From: CAZCJA01 sp964499015
GTDB lineage: Bacteria > Elusimicrobiota > Elusimicrobia > F11
DNA: 8,172 bases
Assembly (NCBI GenBank): GCA_964499015.1
Contig: CAZCJA010000091.1
Location: 1-8,172, forward strand
Direction of reading: 5' to 3'
In this document: positions 1 to 6,941 of the stretch, piece after piece
Layout: the number at the start of each line of letters is the position of its first letter
How positions within the stretch are numbered: position 1 is the stretch's first letter
Program-made: the position numbers and the translations under genes
Notes under the pieces: generated by a model
What the model was told of the DNA's origin: nothing
Databases searched by the model: none
What the model saw: only the letters and a program-made list of their open reading frames with translations

Positions 1-2312
1 CCGATCAGCTGCACGGTGCGCATGTCGAACGACTGTTCAAATTCAAGTTTGTGCGAAGGGGCGACTTCCACGATGAACCGGGCCGGCGCTTCGTTGAAGA
101 GGAAGCCTTCGATATCCGAAACGTCCGCGGGGACCGTGAGTTCCGCGCCGACGGTGCCGCCGAAGGCCATTTCCACCGCGGCGAGCGCGAGGCCGCCGTC
201 CGAAAGATCGTGGCAGGACAGCACCAAATTCTTGCGCATCGCCGTCTGCAGGCGTTTGTACAAGGACTTGGCTTCTTCCAGCGAAAAGTCCTGCGGGATG
301 CCGCTGGTGTTGCCCCAAATTTGCGCGGCCAGGGAGCCGGTCATGCTGGTGCCGTTTTTGCCGAGAAGATAAAGCAGGTTGCCGTGGGCTTTCAAGCCCG
401 GCGTCACGCACGTGCGGACGTTTTCCAGAATGCCGATCGCTGAAACCAAGAGCGTGCACGGAATCGAGTGCAGGGTGCCGTCGGCGGCGCGCCAGGTGTT
501 GTTGAAACTGTCTTTACCGGAGATAAACGGTGCTTGATAAACGGTCGCCGCCTCAAAGCAGCCTTCGGAAGCGCGGACCAACGCCGCGAGCTCGACGGGA
601 TCCTTGGAATCCCCCCAGCAGAAATTGTCCAGGATCGCGATTTGGTTCAAACCGCCGCCCACCGCGACAAGATTTCTCACCGCTTCGTCGACCGCGTACT
701 TGGCCATCACGTACGGGTCCCATTTGCCGATTTCCGGGTTCATGCCGTTGGACACGGCCACGCCTTTCCAGCTTTTCAAATTGGGGCGGAACACCGCGGC
801 GTCCGTCGGGCCGTCAAACTGCGCGCCCATCAGCGGCTTCACAATGCTGCCGCCCTGCACTTCGTGGTCGTACTGGCGGATCACCGACTCTTTGCTGGCC
901 ACCACCGGGTGCGCGAGCAAAGCGCGGAACGTTTTCGGAATGTCGAGCGCTTCGCCTTTCGGCGTGTTGATGTGCTTCGCGCGGTACGCGGTCACGTCCC
1001 ACATCGCCTTCAAGTGCAGCTTCGGCGTGCCGTTATGCAAAAATTCCATGTCGAGATTGGCCACCACCTCGTCTCCGTAGGCGACGGTGAGCCGCTTGTC
1101 CGAGGTGAATTCGCCGATGTCGACGGCTTCCACGTTCTCCGCTTCAAACATCGCTTTCAGCGCGGCCCAATTGGCGGGCGGCACCGCGAGCACCATCCGC
1201 TCCTGCGATTCCGACACCCAGATTTCCCACGGGGTCAGGCCCGGATATTTCAGCGGCGCTTTGGCCAAATTCACTTTCACGCCGGTCTCGGAACCGAGCT
1301 CACCGACGGCGGAGGAAAAGCCGCCGGCGCCGCAATCGGTCACGGAACGGTAGAGCCCTTTATCGCGGGCCTGCAGAAGAACGTCCAACACTTTTTTCTC
1401 TTGGATCGCGTGGCCGATCTGCACCACGCTGGAGGTGATGCCCTTCTCGAGCGGCGCGCTTGAAAACGTCGCGCCGTGAATGCCGTCGCGGCCAGTGCGT
1501 CCGCCGACCGCGACCACCAAGTCGCCCGGCAAAACGGTTTTGTCGATGGTTTTCACCGGCATGTAGCCGACGGTGCCGCAGAAAACGAGCGGGTTGCCCG
1601 CGTAGCCCGGATCAAAATAAACCGCGCCGTTCGAGGTCGGGATGCCCATGCGGTTGCCGTAATCGCGCACGCCGGCGACCACGCCTTTGGCAATGCGCTT
1701 CGGATGCAGCGCGCCTTCCGGCAATTCTTTGGCGTCCTGTTCCAAACGGCCAAAACAAAAAACGTCGGTGTTCATCACGGGCTTGCCGCCCAAACCGCAG
1801 CCGAGCACGTCGCGAATCACGCCGCCCAACCCGGTACCCGCGCCGCCGTACGGCTCGAGCGCTGACGGGTGATTGTGGGTTTCCACTTTGAATGACACCG
1901 CCATTTCGTCATCGAAGCGGATCACACCGGCGTTGTCTTTGAACACGGACAAACACCACGAGGGCGACAGTTCGGTGGTGGCTTTGGCGATGGTTTCTTT
2001 GAGCAAATTGGTGTAGGTGCGCGGGCCGTCTTTGGCCAACGCTTTTTCGCCGTCCAGTTTCACCTCGTGGTATTCGTAGGCGGCCTTGAAGGTTTTGTGG
2101 CCGCAGTGTTCGGACCAGGTTTGCGCGATGGTTTCCAGTTCGCAATCGGACGGGTCGCGGTTCTCGCGGCGGAAATAGGTTTGGATGGTTTTCATTTCTT
2201 CCAAGGTGAGCGACAGCATGCCCTCCTTCGAGAGCCGCTGCAGGGTCGCATCGTCGGCTTCGCGCAAGGCGATCGTGTTGGACAGCACGGTGTTATCGGA
2301 CGCGGATATCAT
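1..2312 (-). CDS. purL: Phosphoribosylformylglycinamidine (FGAM) synthase, PurL subunit, 3' end cut by window
   Basis: The frame is open from an ATG at 2312 to position 1, giving 770 codons with no stop, so the C-terminus lies outside. PurL uses ATP and ammonia from glutamine to turn FGAR into FGAM, step 4 of de novo purine synthesis, in the cytoplasm. Motifs seen: the linker motif WSEHCGHK at residues 66-73; ETHNHPSA at about 144-151, typical of the substrate site; TDCGAGGFSS from 325; GKDSFNN at 599-605; and CHDLSDGG at 700-707, typical of the second AIRS-like half. The ATG at 2312 is chosen because residues 16-40 resemble the N-terminal helix region of family members; a second in-frame ATG at 2219 would remove it. 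The start overlaps the purS end by 20 bp with only a weak GAG ahead, which suggests translational coupling. No glutaminase domain is visible in the part present. The family call is secure; total length is unknown. Confidence 0.96.
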   Translation of the reverse strand, partial: MISASDNTVLSNTIALREADDATLQRLSKEGMLSLTLEEMKTIQTYFRRENRDPSDCELETIAQTWSEHCGHKTFKAAYEYHEVKLDGEKALAKDGPRTYTNLLKETIAKATTELSPSWCLSVFKDNAGVIRFDDEMAVSFKVETHNHPSALEPYGGAGTGLGGVIRDVLGCGLGGKPVMNTDVFCFGRLEQDAKELPEGALHPKRIAKGVVAGVRDYGNRMGIPTSNGAVYFDPGYAGNPLVFCGTVGYMPVKTIDKTVLPGDLVVAVGGRTGRDGIHGATFSSAPLEKGITSSVVQIGHAIQEKKVLDVLLQARDKGLYRSVTDCGAGGFSSAVGELGSETGVKVNLAKAPLKYPGLTPWEIWVSESQERMVLAVPPANWAALKAMFEAENVEAVDIGEFTSDKRLTVAYGDEVVANLDMEFLHNGTPKLHLKAMWDVTAYRAKHINTPKGEALDIPKTFRALLAHPVVASKESVIRQYDHEVQGGSIVKPLMGAQFDGPTDAAVFRPNLKSWKGVAVSNGMNPEIGKWDPYVMAKYAVDEAVRNLVAVGGGLNQIAILDNFCWGDSKDPVELAALVRASEGCFEAATVYQAPFISGKDSFNNTWRAADGTLHSIPCTLLVSAIGILENVRTCVTPGLKAHGNLLYLLGKNGTSMTGSLAAQIWGNTSGIPQDFSLEEAKSLYKRLQTAMRKNLVLSCHDLSDGGLALAAVEMAFGGTVGAELTVPADVSDIEGFLFNEAPARFIVEVAPSHKLEFEQSFDMRTVQLI

Positions 2313-2763
2313 GAATGAGCTCGTTCGCTTGGTTTTTGCGGATGATGTTTTTCGGCAGCCGGGCGTCTTTGGCTTTGGGAAATTGGTAGCGGGTCGCGGT
2401 GGTGGCTTTCAAGTCGCCGCGGAAACCCAGATCGCGCAAACCTTTTTCCACGGTTTCACCGACCGGGTCCGTCACGCCGGGTTTCGGCCACACGTCGATC
2501 ACGACACCTTTCACTTTTTTCTTATTCGATTCTTTTGTTTCGATGAAAGCGGTTTCCACAACCGAATCCACAAGCAGCGTTTGCGCGGCCTGCTCAATCT
2601 GCTGCGGCGTAAAATCGCCGTCGATCTTGAACAAACGGCACGTTTCCACCTGCGCGTTGGCCGGCTTCTCCCCGGCCTCGAGCAGTTCCGCTTTCACTTC
2701 GCGCGCCAGCGGATCGTACGCGGCTTTTTTCGGGTGGATCTCGATGATGAATGTGTTGGCCAT
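2293..2763 (-). CDS. purS: Double-length PurS (two PurS-like repeats), FGAM synthase accessory subunit
   Basis: This 156-residue protein lies directly before purL. PurS normally has about 80 residues and forms dimers that join PurL and PurQ in the FGAM synthase complex. Here two similar halves are visible. Half 1 (about 4-75) starts FIIEIHPKKAAYDPLAREVK. Half 2 (about 86-156) starts GVVIDVWPKPGVTDPVGETV. Both show a strand, then PK, a DP pair and an amphipathic helix ending in a Gly (G31, G113), joined by a lysine-rich linker (KKKVK, 81-85). The second half ends with a tail rich in Lys, Arg and Asn. The ATG at 2763 shares its A with the purC stop (TAATG). The start is firm because the first strand begins at once. 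The PurS call rests on the repeat pattern and position; the joined dimer as its working form is inference. Confidence 0.85.
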   Translation of the reverse strand: MANTFIIEIHPKKAAYDPLAREVKAELLEAGEKPANAQVETCRLFKIDGDFTPQQIEQAAQTLLVDSVVETAFIETKESNKKKVKGVVIDVWPKPGVTDPVGETVEKGLRDLGFRGDLKATTATRYQFPKAKDARLPKNIIRKNQANELIHDIRVR

Positions 2764-3644
2764 TAAAATTTGGTTCCCGTGAGGCGCTCGTACGCCTCGA
2801 TGTATTTTTCGCGCGTCTTCTTCACGATGTTGTCCGGAAGCGTCGGCACCGGCGGTTTCTTTTCCCATTTGATGCTTTCCAAATAGTCGCGCACAAATTG
2901 CTTGTCGAATGAGTCCTGCGATTGCCCGACCTTATACTGTTTGGCGTCCCAGAAGCGGGAGGAATCCGGCGTCAACGCCTCGTCAATCAGGATCGGCTGT
3001 CCGCCGACCATGCCGAATTCAAACTTGGTGTCGGCCAGTATCAGGCCTTTTGTGTTCGCGTAATCGTTCGCGGCATTGTACAGCTCGATGCTTTTGGCGC
3101 GCAGGGTGTTCGCCAGCGGCCCGCCGATGCGTTTCGAAAATTCCTCGAAGTCGATGTTCTCATCATGTTTGCCGCCTTCTTCTTTGGTGGTCGGCGTAAA
3201 AATCGGTTCCGGCAATTTCTCGGACTCTTTTAGGCCTTTGGGCAGCGTCACGCCGCAAATGCTTTGCGATTTCTGATATTCCTTCCAGCCCGAACCCGCC
3301 AAATAACCGCGGACGATGCATTCGACATCCAACTTGTCGGTTTTCTGTACCAGCATCGAACGGCGTTCAACTTCTGCTGAAAACTTTTGCACGTGCGCCG
3401 GGTATTTCTTCACGTCCGCCGAAATCAAATGGTTGGCGATCACGTTCCCCAGCTTCTTGAACCAGAACACGGAGATCTCGTTTAAGATTTTCCCCTTGTC
3501 CGGAATCGGCGTCGGCAAAACAAAATCGAACGCGGAGATGCGGTCCGACGCCACCAGGAGCAATTGCTCGCCGAGATCATAAACCTCGCGCACTTTTCCT
3601 CTGCGGAAGAGCGGAAGGTCGATTTTTTCTTTTGCTTCAGCCAC
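2763..3644 (-). CDS. purC: SAICAR synthetase (phosphoribosylaminoimidazole-succinocarboxamide synthase)
   Basis: PurC joins CAIR and aspartate using ATP to give SAICAR in de novo purine synthesis. Numbered from the GTG at 3644 (293 residues), the N-terminal nucleotide-binding segment is GKVREVYDLG at 16-25, followed by SDRISAFD at 33-40. The first family signature is VECIVRGYLAGSG at 107-119 and the second is LADTKFEFG at 203-211. DEALTPDSSRFW follows at 221-232. The length and the FWF segment near residue 60 fit the longer yeast-like form of about 300 residues rather than the 240-residue Bacillus form. The start is not ATG: GTG at 3644, or TTG at 3647, lies behind a GGGGGA stretch around 3655-3660 and overlaps the preceding gene by 8 to 11 bp. 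An in-frame ATG at 3737 would add 31 residues encoded inside the upstream gene and is unlikely. The stop overlaps the purS start by one base. Confidence 0.95.
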   Translation of the reverse strand: MAEAKEKIDLPLFRRGKVREVYDLGEQLLLVASDRISAFDFVLPTPIPDKGKILNEISVFWFKKLGNVIANHLISADVKKYPAHVQKFSAEVERRSMLVQKTDKLDVECIVRGYLAGSGWKEYQKSQSICGVTLPKGLKESEKLPEPIFTPTTKEEGGKHDENIDFEEFSKRIGGPLANTLRAKSIELYNAANDYANTKGLILADTKFEFGMVGGQPILIDEALTPDSSRFWDAKQYKVGQSQDSFDKQFVRDYLESIKWEKKPPVPTLPDNIVKKTREKYIEAYERLTGTKF

Positions 3645-4056
3645 CAACTGTGAGTCCCCCGTTACGTGTGTAAAGCTTAATTCCCAGCGGCGTGCTGATC
3701 GCGCCGCAAACGGCGCCCGCAACCAAACCCGCCACAAGATAAACGCCCAAATACATGCTCCAGCCCTTGCCGATGACGAGCCCGATCACCGCCACGCTGA
3801 GCGCGGCATTTGCGGCCCCCAGTGGGGCGCCGATCAGCGCGTTGCGCGACCAGCGTGCCGCGTCGAAGACGCGCGTTTTTTCCAGCATCACCAGCAAAAC
3901 GGCTCCGTGAAAAAGACCGGCCAAAATCGCCGGAACGCCGCCCAACAGCAAGAACGCGACAATGACTTTTGTGTTGAGCGTCCAAACCACATACACAAGC
4001 GGCCCCAAACCGAAAATCAACGTAACCAGCGCAACCAGCCCCAGCTTTTTAAGCAT
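3637..4056 (-). CDS. Unknown four-helix membrane protein inside the purine operon
   Basis: I do not recognise this 139-residue protein. Four hydrophobic segments are visible at about 5-25, 31-57, 73-95 and 101-126. A charged loop lies between the second and third (EKTRVFDAARWSRN, 59-72). The N-terminus is MLKK and the tail is short and polar. Gly and Ala are frequent in helices 3 and 4, which suggests close packing. By the positive-inside rule, the KK at 3-4, the central loop with its K and Rs, and the C-terminal KLYTR would all be cytoplasmic, consistent with four crossings. The ATG at 4056 follows the guaA TAG with no gap, with GGGAG just before it inside guaA, and the end overlaps purC. 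The reading frame is intact and sits in a run of coupled genes, so it is very likely real. A role in purine or nucleobase metabolism can only be guessed from position. Confidence 0.8.
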   Translation of the reverse strand: MLKKLGLVALVTLIFGLGPLVYVVWTLNTKVIVAFLLLGGVPAILAGLFHGAVLLVMLEKTRVFDAARWSRNALIGAPLGAANAALSVAVIGLVIGKGWSMYLGVYLVAGLVAGAVCGAISTPLGIKLYTRNGGLTVGG

Positions 4057-5583
4057 CTACTCCCACTCAATCGTGGCCGGGGGTTTAGAGGAAATGTCGT
4101 ACACGACGCGGTTGATGCCCCGGACTTCGTTGATGATGCGGTTCGAAATTCTGGCGAGCACGGGGCGCGGAAGGTCGGCCCAGTCGGCGGTCATGCCGTC
4201 TTGCGAGGTCACAGCGCGGATCGCGCAGGCGTTTTCGTAGGTGCGTTCGTCGCCCATCACGCCGACCGAGTTGATCGGGAGGAGCACCGCGAACGCCTGC
4301 CAAATCTGGTTGTACAAACCGGCGGCGCGGATTTCTTCTTCCACGATCATGTCGGCTTTCTGCAAAAGGCTCACGCGCTGAGCGGTCACTTCACCCAAGA
4401 TGCGCACGGCCAAGCCCGGGCCCGGGAACGGCTGGCGGTTGATCAGTTCTTCCGGCAAATCCATTTCGCGGCCGAGTTTGCGCACTTCGTCTTTAAAGAG
4501 GAAACGCAGCGGCTCCACCAGCTTCAGCTTCATGTTCTTCGGCAACCCGCCCACGTTGTGGTGCGACTTGATGGTGGCCGACGGGCCCTTCACGGAAACG
4601 CTTTCGATGACGTCGGGGTACAGCGTGCCCTGGGCCAAATAATCCACGCCTTTGATCTTCTTGGCTTCGCGGTCGAACACTTCGATAAAGGTTTTGCCGA
4701 TCACTTTGCGCTTCTTCTCCGGATCGGTGACGCCTTTCAGGTTTTTTAAAAATTCTTTGCTGGCGTCGATGATGCGCAGGTCTTTGCCGAGGGAGCCGTC
4801 AAAAATCTTCTTCATCCGTTCTTTCTCGCCCATGCGCAGCACGCCGTTGTCGACGAAGATGGCGGTGAGCTGGTGTCCGATCGCGCGGTGCAAAAGCGCC
4901 GCCGCCACGGAGGAATCGACGCCGCCGGAGAGGCCCAAAATTACTTTTTTATCGCCCACTTGCTTCTGCACGTCGTCGGTCGCCATCTGCAGGAAATTTT
5001 TCATGCTCCAGTTGGCGCCGTCTTTGCAGATGTCGTGGGTGAAGTTGCGCAAAATGTCTTTACCGAGCGGGGTGTGGTTCACTTCCGGATGGAACTGCAC
5101 GCCGTAGTAGCGTTTCGCCGGGTTGAAGATCGCCGCGAACGGCGCGTTCTCGGTGGTGGCCATCGCCTGGAAGCCGGCCGGGATTTCCGCGGCGGCGTCG
5201 CCGTGGCTCATCCACACGTCCATTTTGTTCGGCAAGCCGTTAAAAAGGGTGTCCTGGTAAGTAATGTCGACCACGGCCGGGCCGTATTCGCGTTTGGTGG
5301 CCGGGTTTACTTTGCCGCCCAAGTGGTGCACGAGAACTTGAAGGCCGTAGCAAATGCCGAGAATCGGCAGGCCGGACTCGAGAATTTGCTTCTGTGGTTT
5401 GGGCGCGCCCTTGGCGTATACGCTGGCCGGGCCGCCAGAAAGGATAATGCCGCTCGGGTTGGCTTTCTTGATTTCATCCCACGACGTCGAGAACGGATGG
5501 ATCTCGCAATAAACATTCGACTCGCGCACGCGGCGCGCGATTAATTGAGTGTATTGAGAGCCAAAGTCCAAGATAACAATCAT
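4057..5583 (-). CDS. guaA: GMP synthase, glutamine-hydrolysing
   Basis: GuaA (508 residues, usual length about 510-525) converts XMP to GMP with ATP and glutamine, the last step of the GMP branch. Domains in order: a class I glutamine amidotransferase with nucleophile C78 in GICYGLQ, the oxyanion region LSGGPASV at 48-55 and partner residues H165 and E167 in QFHPEV; then an ATP pyrophosphatase domain with the P-loop SGGVDSS at 219-225; then a C-terminal dimerisation domain ending in the family-typical KPPATIEWE. All expected catalytic residues are present. The ATG at 5583 starts the amidotransferase strand VILDFGSQYTQ at once, with AAGGA (5592-5596) 8 bases before it. The gene follows guaB3 after a 92-bp spacer filled by a hairpin repeat and abuts the unknown membrane protein. 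No guanine riboswitch is evident ahead of it. Confidence 0.98.
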   Translation of the reverse strand: MIVILDFGSQYTQLIARRVRESNVYCEIHPFSTSWDEIKKANPSGIILSGGPASVYAKGAPKPQKQILESGLPILGICYGLQVLVHHLGGKVNPATKREYGPAVVDITYQDTLFNGLPNKMDVWMSHGDAAAEIPAGFQAMATTENAPFAAIFNPAKRYYGVQFHPEVNHTPLGKDILRNFTHDICKDGANWSMKNFLQMATDDVQKQVGDKKVILGLSGGVDSSVAAALLHRAIGHQLTAIFVDNGVLRMGEKERMKKIFDGSLGKDLRIIDASKEFLKNLKGVTDPEKKRKVIGKTFIEVFDREAKKIKGVDYLAQGTLYPDVIESVSVKGPSATIKSHHNVGGLPKNMKLKLVEPLRFLFKDEVRKLGREMDLPEELINRQPFPGPGLAVRILGEVTAQRVSLLQKADMIVEEEIRAAGLYNQIWQAFAVLLPINSVGVMGDERTYENACAIRAVTSQDGMTADWADLPRPVLARISNRIINEVRGINRVVYDISSKPPATIEWE

Positions 5584-5599
5584 TTCATTTGTCCTTGTT
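5584..5599 (-). promoter_or_regulatory. guaA ribosome-binding site, next to a hairpin
   Basis: On the minus strand the sequence AAGGA (5592-5596) lies 8 bases ahead of the guaA ATG. It begins only three bases after the distal hairpin of the 5600-5669 repeat, whose last arm ends in GGGGAGG. If the hairpin forms in the mRNA, it sits at the edge of the ribosome footprint and could alter guaA translation. The site is seen directly; the effect is inference. Confidence 0.6.
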
Positions 5600-5669
5600 C
5601 CTCCCCACGTTGTTCAGTGGGGAGGTCAGGAGGGGTTACCCCACCTAGCCTCCCCATTGCATGGGGAGG
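5600..5669. repeat. REPIN-like element: two hairpin units in inverted orientation
   Basis: Two perfect 9-bp hairpins are seen. Unit 1 pairs CCTCCCCAC (5600-5608) with GTGGGGAGG (5617-5625) across an 8-base loop. Unit 2 pairs CCTCCCCAT (5649-5657) with ATGGGGAGG (5661-5669) across 3 bases. Between them is a quasi-palindrome centred on 5637: GGAGGGGT, one base, ACCCCACC (5629-5645). Folding the element about 5637 aligns both units as hairpin, then a variable base, YAGG, W, GGGGT, so it is a head-to-head pair of the same roughly 33-base unit. This is the architecture of REP doublets (REPINs), which are usually mobilised by RAYT-type transposases. No such transposase is in the window. No T-run follows a hairpin, so a simple intrinsic terminator is unlikely. 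It fills almost all of the guaB3-guaA spacer. Whether copies exist elsewhere in the genome cannot be seen here. Confidence 0.75.
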
Positions 5670-5675
5670 AATATT

Positions 5676-6839
5676 TTATTTTCCCATTCCGATTTTCTGC
5701 GCCTTCTGGAACAGCTTGCCTTCGGTCTTGATCGCCGGGGCGATCACGATTTCGGCCAACTGCATTTGACGAATGGTGGAAGCGCCGAGCGCGCCCATCG
5801 AGGTCTGCAGCGCGCCGACCAGGTTCTGCGAACCGTCGTCGGTGCGGGCCGGGCCCAGCAAAATTTCTTCGAGCGAGCCGGCGGTGCCGACTTTGATGCG
5901 CGTGCCGCGCGGCAGGTTCTGGTGCGGCGTGGCCATGCCCCAGTGGAAGCCGCCGCCGGGCGCCTCTTTGGCGCGGGCGAAGGCGGAACCGACCATGACG
6001 GCGTCGGCGCCGGACGCGAAGGCTTTGCAAATGTCGCCGCCCGTGCTCATGCCGCCGTCGGTGATGATCGGCACGTATTTGCCGCTTTGCTTAAAGTAGA
6101 AGTCGCGGGCGGCCGCGCAGTCAACGGTGGCCGTGACTTGCGGAACGCCGATGCCGAGCACGCCGCGCGAGGTGCAGGCAGCACCCGGGCCCACGCCGAT
6201 CAGGATGCCGGCCGCGCCGGTGTCCATGAGTTCCAGGCAGGCGTCGTAGTGAACGGTGTTGCCGAGGATGACGGGGATCTTCATGGTTTTCTTGCAAAGT
6301 TTGTGCAAATCCACCGTTTTGTATTTGGTGGCTTCGTGCGCGACCGTGATTACGGTGGCCTGCATGAAGAAGAAGGACGCGCCGGCTTCCTGGGCGATCG
6401 GGCCGAACTTTTCGGCGTTCTGCGGAATGCACGAAACCGCCGGATGAATGCCGCCTTTTTTCATTTCGGAAACGCGTTTGGCGATCAGTTTTTCTTTGAT
6501 CGGCTCCTTGTACATTTTCTGCACGAGTTCGGTGGCCTCATCCGGCTCGGCCTTGGCGATTTCGGACAAAATTTCGGAGGGATCGTCGTAGCGGGTCTGC
6601 ACGCCGTCCAGGTTCAGGACGGCCACGCCGCCCATTTTACCCATCGCGATCGCGAACTTCACGTCGACCACGCCGTCCATGGCGGAGGCGATGATCGGAA
6701 TTTTCAGCTTCACGTCGCCGAGCTTGGTCGACACGTCGACTTCGGCGGGGTTGATGGTCAGCCGCCCGGGAACCAAGGCGATTTCGTCGAATCCATATGC
6801 GCGGCGGGCTTCTCGTTCACGTCCAATAAAAAAGGCCAT
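5676..6839 (-). CDS. guaB3: IMP dehydrogenase of the GuaB3 type (no CBS domains)
   Basis: IMP dehydrogenase oxidises IMP to XMP with NAD+, the committed step to GMP. This protein has 387 residues, about 100 fewer than ordinary GuaB. It reads as one continuous TIM barrel without an inserted CBS pair: the barrel goes on through PVILGNTVHYDACLELMDTG to the active-site loop GVGPGAACTSRG, whose C222 matches the cysteine that forms the enzyme-XMP intermediate. A phosphate-binding TDGG follows at 260-263, then GADAVMVGS. The sequence style fits the GuaB3 or IMPDH-related family known from Actinobacteria and Cyanobacteria. A cyanobacterial member is reported, from memory, to be an active IMPDH. The ATG at 6839 has a strong AGGAGGA (6847-6853) at 7 bases, so the start is firm. 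Lacking CBS domains, it should escape the adenine/guanine-nucleotide allostery of GuaB. Its place before guaA supports the IMPDH role. A related reductase activity is less likely but not excluded. Confidence 0.9.
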   Translation of the reverse strand: MAFFIGREREARRAYGFDEIALVPGRLTINPAEVDVSTKLGDVKLKIPIIASAMDGVVDVKFAIAMGKMGGVAVLNLDGVQTRYDDPSEILSEIAKAEPDEATELVQKMYKEPIKEKLIAKRVSEMKKGGIHPAVSCIPQNAEKFGPIAQEAGASFFFMQATVITVAHEATKYKTVDLHKLCKKTMKIPVILGNTVHYDACLELMDTGAAGILIGVGPGAACTSRGVLGIGVPQVTATVDCAAARDFYFKQSGKYVPIITDGGMSTGGDICKAFASGADAVMVGSAFARAKEAPGGGFHWGMATPHQNLPRGTRIKVGTAGSLEEILLGPARTDDGSQNLVGALQTSMGALGASTIRQMQLAEIVIAPAIKTEGKLFQKAQKIGMGK

Positions 6840-6844
6840 TAATT

Positions 6845-6860
6845 AATCCTCCTGAGGATT
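6845..6860 (-). promoter_or_regulatory. Strong guaB3 ribosome-binding site within a short inverted repeat
   Basis: The minus strand has AGGAGGA at 6847-6853, 7 bases from the guaB3 ATG, close to the ideal Shine-Dalgarno. It lies inside a 16-base inverted repeat (AATCCTC, two bases, GAGGATT at 6845-6860). The loop is too short for a stable RNA hairpin, so the repeat could instead be a protein site or chance. Confidence 0.6.
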
Positions 6861-6876
6861 TGTAAAGATTTTTGAG

Positions 6877-6912
6877 AAAAAAAGACCAATTGGAAGGACA
6901 CTCGCTCCTTCC
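6877..6912 (-). terminator. Possible weak terminator or attenuator between dcd and guaB3
   Basis: On the minus strand a 7-bp stem (GGAAGGA at 6912-6906 with TCCTTCC at 6898-6892, 7-base loop) is followed after 8 bases by a run of seven T (6883-6877). A proper intrinsic terminator has its U-run directly after the stem, so termination would be partial at best. A second stem (TTTCCGC and GCGGAAA, 6917-6938) lies just after the dcd stop, with its T-run on the wrong side for minus-strand termination. The 102-bp spacer 6840-6941 holds nothing else clear except the guaB3 ribosome-binding site. A faint TACAAA at the -10 distance could belong to a weak internal promoter. Confidence 0.35.
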
Positions 6913-6941
6913 TTGCTTTCCGCCGTGATTCGCGGAAAAAA

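Noticed and set aside
468..1463. A 331-codon plus-strand reading frame opposite purL
   Set aside because: The minus strand here is uninterrupted purL with all family motifs. The plus-strand product has shadow-type composition (rich in His, Arg, Gly) and no domain.
3645..3737. Upstream ATG start for purC at 3737
   Set aside because: The extra 31 residues are encoded inside the membrane-protein gene, are arginine-rich and unlike any PurC N-terminus.
3907..4749. A 280-codon plus-strand reading frame spanning the guaA end and the membrane-protein gene
   Set aside because: It crosses two real minus-strand genes, has no ribosome-binding site I could credit, and has shadow-type composition.
5600..5669. 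Reading the double hairpin as a guaB3 terminator or as a short CRISPR array
   Set aside because: No T-run follows either stem. There are only two units in inverted orientation, with no direct repeats or spacers of regular length.
5584..5675. Guanine/purine riboswitch ahead of guaA, also considered for guaB3 at 6840-6941
   Set aside because: The spacers are short and the conserved purine aptamer loop sequences were not seen. The hairpins present are simple repeats.
5661..6842. A 393-codon plus-strand reading frame lying opposite nearly all of guaB3
   Set aside because: It mirrors guaB3 almost end to end and results from codon bias (rare TTA, CTA and TCA codons in guaB3). The product is a His/Gly/Arg/Ala-rich string with no recognisable domain, while the minus strand encodes an intact enzyme.
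6850..6900. Internal promoter for guaB3 (TTGGTC with TACAAA)
   Set aside because: The hexamers are weak and the gap is about 19 bases, so the support is no better than chance in an AT-rich spacer.
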